Positions 1 through 12,526 of a stretch of 64,000 nucleotides of DNA are shown here, piece by piece. The stretch lies in NCBI GenBank assembly GCA_035235625.1, contig CP141143.1, positions 3,330,501-3,394,500 of the forward strand, read 5' to 3'. This stretch comes from Saururus chinensis. Its lineage: Eukaryota; Streptophyta; Magnoliopsida; Piperales; Saururaceae. The notes below the pieces were generated by a model. The model ran no database searches, was not told where the DNA came from, and saw only the letters and a list, made by a program, of their open reading frames with translations. The position numbers and the translations under genes were made by a program. The first letter of the stretch is position 1; each line of letters starts with the position of its first letter.

Positions 1-258
1 CAACACCTTGAAGTAGGTGTTCCTAGAAGTCCTGTTTATGTCTAAGGTTCTGTTTTAAATGCAGTGATTAGCTACGGTACTCCATCACAGCCTTTACTGG
101 GGCCTGCATTTTTAGCTTCATCTCTTCATATTCATCTCTCTGTGTTCTTATCTAATCAGGACAGCCCTGGGCTTTGCGAAGGTGTAGCAACCGTGTGAGA
201 GATTGAGGCTCGCATGGAGGTGACGGAAGTGGAGATTGAGGTTGCCCCCATGGATTCC
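1..258 (+). other. Possible 3' end of an upstream gene
   Basis: The first 45 bases are open in frame 1 and end at TAA (43-45). After a plausible 3' splice site (pyrimidine-rich tract ending in ATCAG at about 160) a second open stretch ends at TGA, and in the same frame a further 22 codons run to TAA at about 278. The protein pieces match no family I recognise. The following T-rich DNA would suit a 3' UTR. This may equally be noncoding; the left edge of the window prevents a decision. Confidence 0.2.
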
Positions 259-279
259 TTCTTGAAGGAGATGCTATAA

Positions 280-3200
280 AACCCCCGGCATCGTGGTCTG
301 TACTTGTTCTTCAATTTCTGTTGTTTTGTTAGGTGGTCTTGTTTGGTATTATCTACTGGATTTGATGGTGTTCTGTGGAAATTCTGTTATATTATTGTCT
401 GAATCAAAGTGTATCTTGTTCTGCTAGATTGAAGATGTTGAATTGGAGAAGTTAGGACTGCGATATGGGTTGTGGTTTTTTCATAATAATTGGGTTTTCC
501 CTTTTTAATCTTTTGAGAGTGGGAATTTGCATTCTTTGCAGTTTAGAGGAAGAATATTTTTTTAATTTGCGTAATTCCGAAATTGGTGATTTTTTCTTGT
601 GATTTGATGCTAATCATCCCTCTCTCTTTTGATTGGCTTTGTTCATCTAATTCTATATAACCTATTTTTTTGTTTTTTGCTTTGTTCTTCTCTGTGACTT
701 TGTAAAGAGACCCAATTATTTTTTATTTGGGTCTCTCTGTTTCTCCTCCAATTTTGGCTTCCCTTGAATCTTCTCTTCTTGGTTACTCTTCTAGCAGACT
801 AACAACAACAGCAAGAAATGTTTTTGCATTCAAACCATCTCTTCTGTTCTGTAAATATCGTAATAGGTTGATAAGCTTTCAGACTAGAACTGCTACGGTA
901 TAGCATACCCATTTGCACCTACTGTGTTTTTGCTATAAAAAAACAACACTTTAATGCTTGTTCAGTGAAATCTATCGAGTTGATGTAGTATTTTTGGCTT
1001 TTTGCAGTGTTATTTTCATATTCTCTCAGCTCTCTCTCTCTCTCTCTGGTTGAATCAATGGCAGAAAATTCATGTTCAGTTAATAGTAATTAAATGTGCT
1101 TTGGCATGAAAATTCATGTTCGGTTAATAGTAATTAAATGTGCTTTGGCATGATTTTTTTGGGAGTGATAGAATAGTTCACTAGATGCATGCCTATCATC
1201 TGGTAGTTTAATTGTGATTTCTATGTATTAAATTGTGACTGAACTTACTACTTCCCTTCTTATTGTTTAGGTCTGTGGCTAATTGAATTTTGGTGGAATG
1301 ACACTTTGTCCTTTTTTATTAGATGATTGTTATAAGGGTTTGATCGGTTTTTCTTTTTCTCTTGTCTATGATTATGAAGTTTGTTCATATTGGCTGAGTT
1401 TTATATTTTTTATCTGATTGACTAATTGGTGGTAAATCTACTGTCTCGGACACTGTGTGGTGCTGAGGTTAGAAGAAGTGAATATGGTCAGATTAGCTTA
1501 TCTATATGTTCTGTGAATGTTGCCTCCTTTTTCTGTTGATCAAATTGGAAACTTGTTTGATAAATGAAACGCACTTGTGGTTTTTTTGGCTGTGTTTAGT
1601 GAACTTTTAAATTCACACAATGTTCTGGTAATTTTTGTAAACTATTATTTTTGTCTTTTGGTGGGATCTGTTTTTTGCATTGCCCATGGTGAAGGCAATA
1701 ATATTTTATACTTCTGAGAACGTTTATAAGTTGTACTTATATATCCACATAAATTTTTCCTCAGAAGCAGACCAAATATTTCTTAGATCTACAGTCCACT
1801 ATATCCCAAACCAGATCATAGACCAGTTAATTTTAAATGTATGAGTTTTACAAGTCTCAATTCAACATTTTTTCTTAAGAAATCGTCTGAAAAAAATAAT
1901 TTAGGGTTTATTAAGAGTTTCAGTCGGTATGTGAATTATTTTGTTTAGAGCGAAGTTGTGGTTGTGTTTATAAAGTTTAATATGATTTGTTAATTTCTCA
2001 AACATTAATTTGGCATATGAATTTACTTCTTAATTCCTTTTGGTTCATGACTTGCTTTATGTGCAGTAGTTAATTCCTTTTGGTATCATGTATAAGCGGA
2101 TTGGCAGCATCCCGTTCCATGAAATTAAATGGGTCATTTGGCGTAAATGGACGTCATAACGTAATACTATGAATCTGCGCATAACTTGCATGTAGACACA
2201 AATATACTTATGCACATATAAAAGGCCACACATATGTTATAAAATAACCTAACTACACTTATTTTTTTCTTTCATTCCCCTTGAGAGTAACCCGTCTAAA
2301 CAGTTATGTCTAATCTCTTCACACTACCTCTTAGCCCCGTTTGGCTTCTAACTCAGCCGTTGTGCCTCCCCTACTTCTGCCTTCTTCTCGTCCTCTTCCC
2401 TTCTTTCTTTTCCTTCCTTATTTTCACAGCATTCACTGGGTCTAAATGCCACCTAGCCATGTCCGTAATAAAAATTGCCAATTTTCGAGAACTCATATTT
2501 TTTTAGTACGCGAACAAACAATTTTCGAGGGCCCATTTTCTTTCATTGCTGTTTCTTAAAGAGTATAACCGTGAAAAAGGGTATAGGCACTGGCTTGAGG
2601 GCACGGGAAAATTGTAGAATGTGATTCCTCGGAGTGGGGTCGGGCCGATGAACTCAGGAGAAATAAATTTTTTTTTCCGATGCGTCTGCAGAAAGAAAGA
2701 TGGCGTGTGCGAAATAACGAGACAAAAACGTAGCAAGATTTTCACCTGCTACACAGCTTCTGCGACCGGTTCTGGAAAATGTTCGTCAGGATAAGATCGA
2801 CGCCCGACCGTCTTTACCTACCAGAACCCAATGTTCTCCCCGTCCCGGATATAGTCGGTCAGATCCAACAACAAAATCTCAGGCGATATTAGTTTTGATT
2901 GTTCGCGCCATGTGACCATGTCAATCAAGCAATTAATTCTATCTGATAGCTCTTGATCCACCAGCCAGTCCTAATCTTTTCCTACATGAACTCCTATTAT
3001 CTACATGTCCTATGTATAGCAATATTTCAGAAACGCAAGCCACAGCGACTCATTCAGGACCACACCTCGGCCGATTTAAGAAATTATTATAAAACAAATT
3101 AACTAGGACGCGATTGTGACCAGGCAAGTGTGACGACAACAAATGCTCGCTACCAAGGCGCAAACAGTGTCTCCATCATGGACCTCGAGTTCGGTCTTTC

Positions 3201-5765
3201 TTTGTTTTTTTTTAATTATTTCTATATATTTGGGGTAGAGACGATATACACGGCGCTCGAATTAGGTCACCAGCTAGAACGTAGCATCTGCGCCGCAGTT
3301 GACAGTGGGCCGGGGTCACTTCACGGGCTGACGAATTGCTCCGCTATCAGCCGTATCATCCAATAAGAGATATATAAGAATCGCCAGTTTGTTCTTCTTA
3401 ATTATCTTATTATTTTCGTGTTTTTTCGCATTGCAGTAGGGATTTTCTGGCCTGATGCCTTGTGAGAATAATGAAAATGAGCATAGACTTCCTTGAGTAG
3501 GTAGAAACTTCATTTATGAATTGGGAAATGTTTTTCCTCACACTATGGAACTCAGGTAATCGAGGTGGCAATCCTTCAAGAGCCCTCTTTTTCTCCCTCT
3601 AAAAAGTTCTTTCTTATTTAGGGTGCTCACGGATCTTTATAATCTAGACCACATTCATAGTCTAGACCGTCCGATTGTCCATCCATGTCTACTTTTATAT
3701 AAAATTGAACAAATTTTTATGTCCCAGTCATGTATAATAACTTTTATCTGTCTTAATAGGCAGCTAGGGACACAAATAAATAGTTGTTTGTGTCTACAGA
3801 CGTCTAATGTCCACTACCCTAAATATACCCGGTTATAAATTAACTAGTTAACTTACATTTATCGTGTACAGGTTTACTGTTTAGATTGTTGAGCAGCAAT
3901 TGTGCTATTGGCGCTGGCCACAGCCCCTGATTCCCACCCGTCCTCCCCACTCCTAGGCTGTCTCAGCTGCACCATCACATCGACTCACCTCTCCTCCACA
4001 CAAATCCACTGGCCACCGGTGGTCCTACCGCTGGTCACCACCCCTAATTTCCATCAGAACTCTTCGCTCCTAGTTGAGTCACCTCTTCTCCATACCGGGC
4101 CACCGACCATTGCCCCCTGTGTTTTGTGATAGAACTTAATGAAAGAGATTTAGGCATATTTGTAGCTATTAGAGTCTTCAATGAAGCCTTTCTGTTAATT
4201 TTCTTCAGAACTACAATGTGTTTTTAGTTTAGAATTTGACTAAGAGTAATCTCGTTTAAAGCACCGAATTAAAATAGTTAATGATGTATTTATAACTAAA
4301 CTAAAATATCATTGTTAAGAACCCTAAAATCCTGACTGTCCATCTATAAGTCATCCAATGATTAAGGTTTGTCACTTAAAATCATAGCTTAATGAGTATT
4401 TTGACTAAGCTCATTACCCAAAAAATTTTAAAAGCCCAAAACCGTGTCAATTGAGATAGTTGAGCCACTTTATATTTTATCATAAAAATAAAACTCAACA
4501 TTTTGATAATGGGCAACTGCTAAGCCACTGCATAATTTCAAATCTATATTGATGTTTCTAGTTACTTTTTTTTGCAACCAATTCCATAAGAGTGAAAAGT
4601 TGAATATTATTGTGCAAGTTACGCTCTTTGTGGTTAGAAAACACAGACAAACACAAATGATTGTTCTATGGGATATTGTTTTTGGCTGCAACATTTCATG
4701 GGAAAGTTTTGCTTGTAGTTTTTTTTCTTGCTTTCATGATTTTTCATTTTTTAACTATTCCTAATGTCACTAATTGTCCCCTTTGCGCAGAGTCACGATT
4801 GACGATTCACCCCATCTGCTGTCTCCACACTGTACAGTGCCTTGTGCCTATGTCTTATGACTCTCTGTTAGTTGCATTCTCATGCCATAGAAACAACAGA
4901 CTGTCCAAAGCTTCCTCCAAGAGCAAAGTAACAATCATTATTACTTTTGTTCCACAATGTTTGCGCCACAATTTTTTTTCTTGCTTTTATTTCTATTATT
5001 GTAGGAGTAGAATCAGCATATACATTTTATCTTTCTGTGTGTTATTTGTATCATTATAGCCTATAGAAGCTTCCTCCTCCCAACAGTTATTTAATTAATT
5101 GTGTAAGAAAGTTTTTAAAAAGGTTTGAACTCATTTTGTGTGTTGAAGTTCTAAAGTTTGTTGTAGAATCTCTCGTAGTTAGAAATGATGACTATCTATT
5201 TGTCTATATAACTGTTTGATTTCTTTAGACTTTTTGTTGAGGGTTTTAGATTTTAAATTTTAAAGAGATTGCAGGAAAAGATATATAGAATTAATGTGGA
5301 ATTCTTTGTTAGTTTTTTTAGAATTTTTTGGTTAGGGTATATAGTTGTTGATGTATGTTGGTCTAATTATGCTTCTTTGATATATATTTCAATTATAGAT
5401 GTGGTTTTGGAATTTCAACCTTATATTTCCAAGTCTTTTCCAAAATAAAGATGTTTGATTTCCTTATATTATTTCTAAGTTTTTTTCTTCTACCCCTAAT
5501 GATGCATTCATTTTATCATTTGGAACAGGCATTTAGAAAATTATTTATACTTTAATTGCTTCTAAATGTTCATTTTTGGTTTTTTATCATACCTTTATGT
5601 TTTAAGGAGTTTTGATCCTTGATACTGTTTGTTATATGTTTTCTTGTTTGTTCCATTGATAGTTGATATGACATTTAACTTGTGGTGGTAATTTTCTTAA
5701 TTGTCGTTGTTATTTTTGTATCTTGCCAATTATAATGTGTGATTGTTTTATTTAGGATTGGGTGT
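280..5765. other. Intergenic region, no recognised gene
   Basis: AT-rich spacer. It holds a CT-rich run near 1030, a perfect-but-one 44-bp tandem duplication (1065-1152), and a short GC-rich patch at 3900-4130 whose open frame is proline- and serine-rich and loosely self-repetitive. None of the open frames has a recognisable domain, and all look like chance. Some of it may be eroded transposon sequence, but no ends could be placed. Confidence 0.6.
1065..1152. repeat. 44-bp tandem duplication
   Basis: Two adjacent 44-bp copies (1065-1108 and 1109-1152) start AAAATTCATGTTC and end TTTGGCATG. They differ at a single base (cAgt versus cGgt), so the duplication looks recent. Confidence 0.9.
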
Positions 5766-5811
5766 CGGTTCTTGGTTAGTTATTAATAGGTTCTTGGTTA
5801 GTTATTAATAT
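5764..5811. repeat. 22-bp direct duplication
   Basis: The unit TTCTTGGTTAGTTATTAATA occurs twice in tandem just ahead of the hAT relic's first methionine codon (5810). It may be part of the hAT element's subterminal region. Confidence 0.7.
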
Positions 5812-6439
5812 GTATAGTCACAAAAAGAAAAGGGTTATTATAAGTCAAACTGAAATTGAATCTTCAAGTCCAAATCAAACTGTTGAAGTATAAGAAAAAA
5901 AACCTAATGCAATAGTGTAAAGTGAGAATGGTGTAACACCCCACTTTTCGATTATGTCTAACCAAGGGGGCTAGAAGAAATTAGTAATTTTTGTAATAAA
6001 TTATAGATATTTTTAACCGTTGAAACCTCCGTATTTGAGTAGAGCTCGAATAAACGAGCGTAACGAATTAAAGAACGGGCGAAATGGAGGTCGGGGCCGG
6101 AAGTTACGATATTTGAGAAACGTGCAATATAGGTGGGACCCACTTAGAAAGAGCACGATTTATTGCTTTAAGTGGGTTAGTATCAAAGGGCTCGTCAATA
6201 CGAGTCCAACGGTACCTAGAATGCCCGAATCCGGGGTAGGAAGTTATGCGTGTTTGAAGGTTTGTTTTAAATAAAATAAAAATAAAAATTAGCGTGGCAC
6301 GCGCGTTATACACGGACGACGTGCCACACGCACGCGGCACGTAATGGTGGGTGCCACCGTTTCTGGTGGCGCCACTGTTTGACGCAGCGCGGCGCCTGGT
6401 TTAAAATCACGGCACCGCGGTTTTTCACTTCGGCTTGGC

Positions 6440-6447
6440 TATAAATA
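6440..6447 (+). promoter_or_regulatory. TATA box of the LTR promoter
   Basis: TATAAATA in a GC-rich context (CGGCTTGGC-TATAAATACCCC), about 510 bp into the LTR, where the U3 promoter would be expected. Transcription would run rightward into the repeats. Confidence 0.55.
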
Positions 6448-6544
6448 CCCCATTTCTTCCCCTTTTTGAGGCAAAACTTCTCCTCCCCCGTTTCTGACCG
6501 TTCTGAGGCCGATTAAGGCAATTCAAAACCCGTTTCCTACTAAA

Positions 6545-7005
6545 TCAAGCGTACTCTATGCAATGGAGTGGTCCATTCTTCGAGTTGGAGTCTGTATAAG
6601 GAGGAAACACCCCAAGACAAGAAGAGGTTTTGCCCGTTATCTTCGTGCACCGATCAACTTCGTTTTCTCTGTTTCTGGCCATCATAACTCCGATTTAGTC
6701 GATTCAAGGCATTCATGACTAAATCGAGTATGTTCTACGCGATGGAGGGTTCCGTTTTTTGAGTTAGCGATTGTATGAAGAGGAAACACCCCAAGACAAT
6801 GAGAGGTTCTGCCCGTTATCTTCGTATACCGATGAACTTTGTTTTCTTTGTTTATGGCCATCCTAACTCCGATTTAGTCGATTCAAGAGGTGTTCATGAC
6901 TAAATCGAGTATGTTCTACGCGATGGAGGGTTCCATTTTCTGAGCTAATGATCTTATAAGGAGGAAATGCCCCGAGACTAAGAGAGGCCCTGCCCAAACA
7001 TCGGA
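6545..7005 (+). repeat. Three ~180-bp tandem repeats inside the LTR
   Basis: The anchor AGGAAACACCCCAAGACA recurs at about 6602, 6780 and (degraded) 6962, giving a period of about 180 bp. Each unit also holds GACTAAATCGAGTATGTTCT-type and CCGTTATCTTCG-type blocks. The inverted relative at 10441-14830 keeps related units. Confidence 0.8.
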
Positions 7006-9894
7006 ATAAGAAAAAGAGACCTGGAGTAAGACGAGATTATGTCCGTAGATATCGATACCTTACGAGACATGATGGGAGTAAGCATTCCTGATCTCCCGTT
7101 TTAATTATAAAATGGCATGTACCAGTTATGATGTGTGTTATGCTACAATTTATATGTTTGTCTTACTATGTGCCTATATGCCATGTTGTATGCCTATATG
7201 TCATGATGTGTGCTTTTATATGCCATGATGTACGCTTATATACTATGACGTGTGTAGTCTCGCTCTAGGGTAGAGCAAGACGTGTAATATGTGTTTTCGG
7301 TCTCGGCTTAGTGATAGAGCGAAACATGGTGGTACAGCGAGATCTACGATTTCGTTAATTTATTAACTTTTGCTTTACTCCGATAGATTACAAGTTTCAA
7401 TATGATTTTGATTCAATTTTAGTATATACGTATTTTCACGTATATGGTTTTGTGATGTCTGATGTATATAGTAGCCGTTAGGTAGAACTACGTTCGGATC
7501 CGATCGTGTTAGAATAATATTCAATACGTACGTAGGCAACCAACGGCAAGGCAACGTTGGCCCGATCCAAATTAATGTTTTAATTCTGTTTTACACGCGA
7601 AGAACTAAGGAGCTTCGTTGTGTGTATGCATTCGTTATAACCTAAGTCTACGCACGAGAAAACTTTAAAGCTCCGTAGTGCGTAGATGAACGTTGTACCT
7701 CTCACACATAGACGATGATTCCTGACTCAAGGAAAAGAAAATTTTCTATTGGTAATTTTATGGGCCCGGCTCAAGTCGTTACAATTGGGCAATCTAATAC
7801 TACGAATCAACTATGATCTTTGTTTATGTAAAGAAAAGTAAAACAAATCTAGAGTCAACTAAGGTCTCTCCTAAAAACAAAATATTTACATCCAAATTGG
7901 TAGGATTATTTTAAAAAACATGCGAATAAAAATGAGAATCGGTAGACTATTTGCAACTTTTGTTATGAGAAGGTACTTGGGGATACTAAAAGATAAGGAA
8001 CCAAACCACTAAAAAGGCACTAAAAGAGTGATTATCCTAAATATAAACAAGAAATAAGGAATATCAAGTTAAGGGCCAACCAAATTTAGCACCAAGGGAG
8101 AAAAAAGTGATGGAACATGTTCAATTGACACCTTTAATTTTAACCAAGAAATAAATAGAAGAGAGCTAGCTGAGGCCATCATCTTGCATAAGTATCCAAT
8201 TTTTATTTTGATTCACTAAGGTTTTATGATATGGATAAAGCATCTCCAACTACAGTTTAAGTCTGTAATTGTATGACCATTGCAAGATAATGATCAAAAG
8301 TTCATGATAGTGAATTTATATAAACATTTGATGCTCCGGAGAAACTTGATAGTCAAATTAGTATAACAAGTAATTTGTGGACCTCTTATATTGTTTTGAC
8401 GACTCATTATATTGATGAAGCTTGGAGGTTGCAAAAGATAATTTTTAATTTTTGTAATGTTGAGTCCTATCACACCGGTGAGCTTATTACTACCACTATT
8501 TATGAAAATTGTATATGTTAAAACATTGAGAGGAAAATATTTAGTCTTGTATTGGATAATTGTAGTGCTAATAATAAAGCAGCTTGTGAGTTCAAAGACC
8601 ATCTCCTTTATAGGGGGCTCCTTGTATTAGATGATAGCTTACTTTATGTACATTGTTGTCCATATATATTTAACTTGATTGTATAAGATGGGCTAAATAT
8701 GATAAAAGATATTGTGGAAAATGTACATGAGAGTGTGAAGTATGTAAAATTTTATCTACAAATATCACAAAATTTTACAAGCATGTCGAACTACTTAAGA
8801 TGCCAAAAAAGAAATTAGATCTCAATGTGCTTACAAGATGAAATTCAACATAAATCATGCTTGAGGTGGCTTTATAATTTAAGGATGTATTTGCTTATAT
8901 GGCTTTATTTAATTCTAAATATACTTTTTTGCCTTTAACACAAGAATGTGAAAATATTAGAAGTGTTAATAAATACTTTAAGGTGTTTATGATTTAACCA
9001 AGGTTTTTTTTACACAAAAATTTTCACTTTAAACCTGTATTTTTGTAGAATATGTGATCTGAAAGTGGTATTAAAAGAATAGTACTTTAATAAAAATGAG
9101 TTTATTTCATTAATGGCTACCAAAATGATTGATTAATATAATAAGTTTTGGAATGATATTTGTATGATGTTAGCAATAACTTCTATTTTAGATCTTAGAA
9201 TAAAAATGGGGATGGTTGAACTTTACTTACCAACATTCTATGACAAAACATTGGGAAAAGTGAAAATTAAAGAGGTTTATGATGTTTTGGGGAGGCTTTA
9301 TGATGAATATGCTCATGGGTACCCGGATCAAGTGAGTTTGATGGTATGGTTTTAGATAGTCAAACATATTCAAGTACTGAGAAGATTTCAATTAGTAGTG
9401 GTAGATGTGAGGCTTAGAGGGAATAGTTCACTAAATTCATAGAAAGTAAGTCAAGTCAAAATACAAAAGTCAAATATGAGTTATATCTGGAAGAGCCTAT
9501 TCTAAAAAATACTTTTAGTAATACATTTAATATATTGGCTTAGTGAAAAAAGTTTGCACCAAAATATAATATCTTATCACAAATTGTATAAGACATATTG
9601 GCCATTCCATTATCTATCGTTGCATATGAGACAAAAAACAAAATGAGCAAGGAGACGGTTCAAAAATTGGTATGTGCACGAAGTTGGTTGAAGGCTAAGT
9701 TTGAAGGTACTTTTTTGTATGTTTAATCTGTTCTTGTTATATATTATTTGAGCTTGGAAGAGACATTTGTGTGAGATTACAATTTGTCTTGTAGGTTTGC
9801 CATTAGAGGGATCTAAGGGAGAAGTTATTGATTTAAACATTTTTTATATTGGCTTAGATGATGATGATGAATTTAAAATTTAATTTTTGTAATA

Positions 9895-10140
9895 CTCGAG
9901 ATCTAATTGTGAAATTAGCTATCATACGTTTTCCTTCACATAGTATATCCTTTATGTTTAGATCGGCTAACTCCTCAATGAAATCCCACTTTCAACACAT
10001 GATTAGCCATGACTATATCTATCTTCCTACTTAGTACATCTCCCATCACATTAGCTTTACCAGGGTGATTAGAAATAGATAAATCATAATCTTTTAAATA
10101 TTCCAACCATCTTCTTGTGAAGCTTCCATCAGCTTATGAA
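9895..10140 (-). pseudogene. Gypsy RNase H fragment
   Basis: On the minus strand the sequence translates to [19 protein letters not shown] followed by [12 protein letters not shown]. This is the signature end of the RNase H domain of Gypsy (Del/Tekay-like) polyproteins, usually RRWLELLKDYD...YHPGKANVVADALSRK. Flanking frames are broken. It lies 3' (minus sense) of the LTR that starts at 10441, so both are probably pieces of one element whose middle has been lost. Confidence 0.75.
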
Positions 10141-10440
10141 ATCCTTGGGATTGTATAACCAAATTGGACGAAAGGTTTCCCCCCTTCAATAAGTCTTCAA
10201 TGAGTAATTATGTTAATATTTCACCACCAAGTGTATTACCATGATTTCTGACTTTTTCTTGAAATATATGTCACATCATTTACTTTAATTATGACATTTG
10301 AAATCTGTAAGTTATGGGAAGGTTACCCCACACAAGTAATATTTCCAAATTTTCAAAGTAGATACTTCTGTTAGCAATTTTAGGTCATTAGTTGAATAGT
10401 TTTGTCCATATGTTTTCCACTGCTAAGGTACATATTTTAA

Positions 10441-11334
10441 TGACCCTAGCTGACCCAGGGTCCAAAAATCTAGAACTATTTTTTTTCATTCTTAACCAAC
10501 AAAACATCATATGTGTACAAGAGTTGTAAAGTTTCTCTATGCACTATAAAGCTTTAAAGCTTCACCACACATAGACTAGAACAAAACATATATTTATAAC
10601 TAATTTGGATCGGGCCAATATTATCATACCATTGGTTGCCTATGTATGTTTTAGATAGCATCTCTAATATTATTCCAATACAATTGGATCCAAACGTAAT
10701 TCTACCTAATGGCTAGTATATGCATCAGACATCATAAAATCATATGTTATAGTACTTATAATCCGATACAACATTCGGAGTCAGACGAAAATCTCATAAA
10801 TCATCGAAGTCAGACGGAAGCCAAGAGATCATCAGAATTAGGTCTCGCTCTATCATAGGGCATAACAAAACACATCAGAGCAAATTATATCACATTATAT
10901 CACATCACATCATATCATATCTTATCAAAACGTATCAAATAAGACTAAATCAGATCAGAATAGATTGAAACATATGAGAGCAAATCATATAACTTATTTA
11001 ACATCTTAAGTTTACTACTTAAGGTACACATGCATTTATTTAAATATGTAATAAAATCAGAATATCACAAATGCTTACTCCCTTAAGGTTTTCAAAAGTA
11101 GCGGTATTCGATTTTTCTCCTTCCTTCAAGGTGTCCTCCCCTTCAGGTTTGAAGATGTCGGGCGGAGCCTCCTCTTACTGTAAAACATTTCTTCTATTTT
11201 TGTTTGAAAATGACAAATAGAACCTCCCCATACCTGGAGATGTGTATCTCTTCCCGTACCTTTAAGCGGCGGATATAATCCCCCTAACCCGGAGATGCTA
11301 ATCTCTCTACTTGCCCAAAGGTGGAAGGCATAAC
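10441..11334 (-). mobile_element. Inverted, diverged LTR of the 5.9-kb Gypsy family (part 1)
   Basis: The reverse complement aligns with the second half of the LTR at 5932-7783. Shared blocks include the cluster around CATTAGGTAGAATTACGTTTGG, GGCAACCAA, TTGGCCCGATCCAAATTA and CTTTAAAGCT, in the same order. At about 11070 it keeps GGAGTAAGCAT. The edge at 10441 starts TGACCC, which on the minus strand is the CA end of an LTR. The copy is cut at 11334 by a later solo LTR and resumes at 14617. Confidence 0.75.
11330..11334. repeat. Target-site duplication ATAAC (left)
   Basis: ATAAC immediately precedes the TGTAAGGACC start of the 3.28-kb solo LTR. The identical pentamer follows its GTGACA end at 14612-14616. 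Confidence 0.9.
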
Positions 11335-12431
11335 TGTAAGGACCCACATCTTTAAACCGGTTTTGGTTTTATTTAATTATTGGTTATCGTGATATTTACG
11401 TGTTTTCTGATCTTATTCGGCGATTTCGTAAATAAATAGAGTTTGTGATGGTTTTAACCAAAATTAACTTCAACATTAGTGGTTTTAAGTGATTTTAAAC
11501 CAAATGTGAATTTTTGAGATTTTTCAGAATTTTTACTATTTTCCCCAAAGGTTTTGGCGGGACCCCTGTGGGCCCCACCGTCGAAAACTTTATTTTTGTG
11601 TCAAATGAACCTAGACATATACTTAAGGTCACACAAAAATTTTCAGAATTTTATTAGGCTTAATTTGTGCTTAAATTTGTAAAATACCCACTTTTAGCCT
11701 ACTTTTCATATTTACACCCCAAAACTTACCTATGCATACCCCAACCCTTACTATAAAAGGGCAAACCAGAGTCATTTCCATTTTTGGGAATAGGCTAAGG
11801 AAGGAGGGCTGGCCTAATCCCCACTTAGGCCTGAATTAGAAGCCGATTAAGGTAAGCTTGCTCTAATTAAGCACTAATCCATGGCTTTCTTCTTAATTTC
11901 TTCCAAATCTACCATTTCCCCCTTGATTCAATTCATTTTTGACCATCAAAAGCTACTGATTTGTTTTTTACTACAAACCCTAACATTCAAAATTCAATTT
12001 TTACTACCAATAAGCCCTAGATCTAAAGTTTAATTAGGGATTTCTTGGGTAAATCGATTTCTATTAGAGTTTAATTCAAACTCATTGTGTTTTCAAGGAT
12101 TTCAAGAAGGGTGACTCTTCAATCCGAGCTTAATCAAGTGCTGAGGTAATGGGTCTTCAAAATCTCTGTTTATCCATGGTAAAACTCTCTATTTTTGGCT
12201 TATTTCGAAATTATTTGCTTGATTTAGTGTGTTAATGGTAAGATTAGAAAATAGAATTATTTAATCCCGATTTCTTAGGGTTTTGCATTATTATGGTTTG
12301 GTTTGATATTCTGGAAGTCAAGGAGGACTTTTGATGATGATTAGGGTGTTAGATGTGGATTTGAAGTGTTATCTATGGTGTTTCGGTTTGGATTTGCGAA
12401 AGGAAGAAGATGACTGTTCTGCCGTGTTGGC

Positions 12432-12526
12432 AATCGATCGGCCCTGCAGGGCGATCAATCGGTCAAACTGTAAATTTCAAATTTTTGCGTGTAACCGATC
12501 GAACGGCCTGAAGGGCGATCGATCGG
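12432..12526. repeat. Pair of palindromic motifs in solo LTR A
   Basis: The first is centred on the perfect palindrome GCCCTGCAGGGC (12441-12452) flanked by CGATCG and GATCAATCGG. The second, about 55 bp on, runs CCGATCGAACGGCC...GGGCGATCGATCGG. Related, more eroded palindromes are at about 52135-52235 in solo LTR B. Confidence 0.75.

Larger units (their letters stand above)
5932..7783 (+). mobile_element. Solo LTR, Gypsy family (1.85 kb), inserted in the hAT relic
   Basis: The sequence begins TGTAACACCCC and ends GTCGTTACA, the TG...CA ends of a plant LTR. The flanking pentamers are AATGG (5927-5931) and ATTGG (7784-7788), a 5-bp target duplication with one change. hAT coding sequence continues on both sides. 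A TATA box (TATAAATA, 6440-6447) lies about 510 bp from the start. About 180-bp imperfect repeats fill 6545-7005. No internal retroviral genes are present, so it is a solo LTR left by LTR-LTR recombination. Assignment to Gypsy comes from a diverged relative at 10441-14830 that sits beside an RNase H fragment. Confidence 0.8.
5810..9885 (+). pseudogene. Decayed hAT transposase (BED-finger type), split by a solo LTR
   Basis: Translated with its stops, this reads as a RICESLEEPER-like hAT transposase. The N-terminal part starts at 5810 and is cut at 5931 by an LTR; it resumes at 7784. A BED zinc finger is readable at about 7930-8040 (C-x2-C, then GTK-x-LKRH). The LTTHYID-type block follows near 8400 and LVLDNCSANN near 8550. 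LAITSILDLRIKMGMVE lies at 9170-9220. A degraded C-terminal dimerisation region (ILAIPLSIVA then KLVCARSWLK) lies at 9595-9700. A last exon after a TTGTAG splice site encodes GLPLEGSKGEVIDLN and ends about 9882. Many in-frame stops and frameshifts are present, and the conserved ESAFS part of the dimerisation block is missing. It cannot encode an active enzyme. Terminal inverted repeats were not located. Confidence 0.8.

Noticed and set aside
3902..4129. 75-codon Pro/Ser/Thr-rich frame
   Set aside because: Compositional bias and internal repetition, with no domain or splice context.
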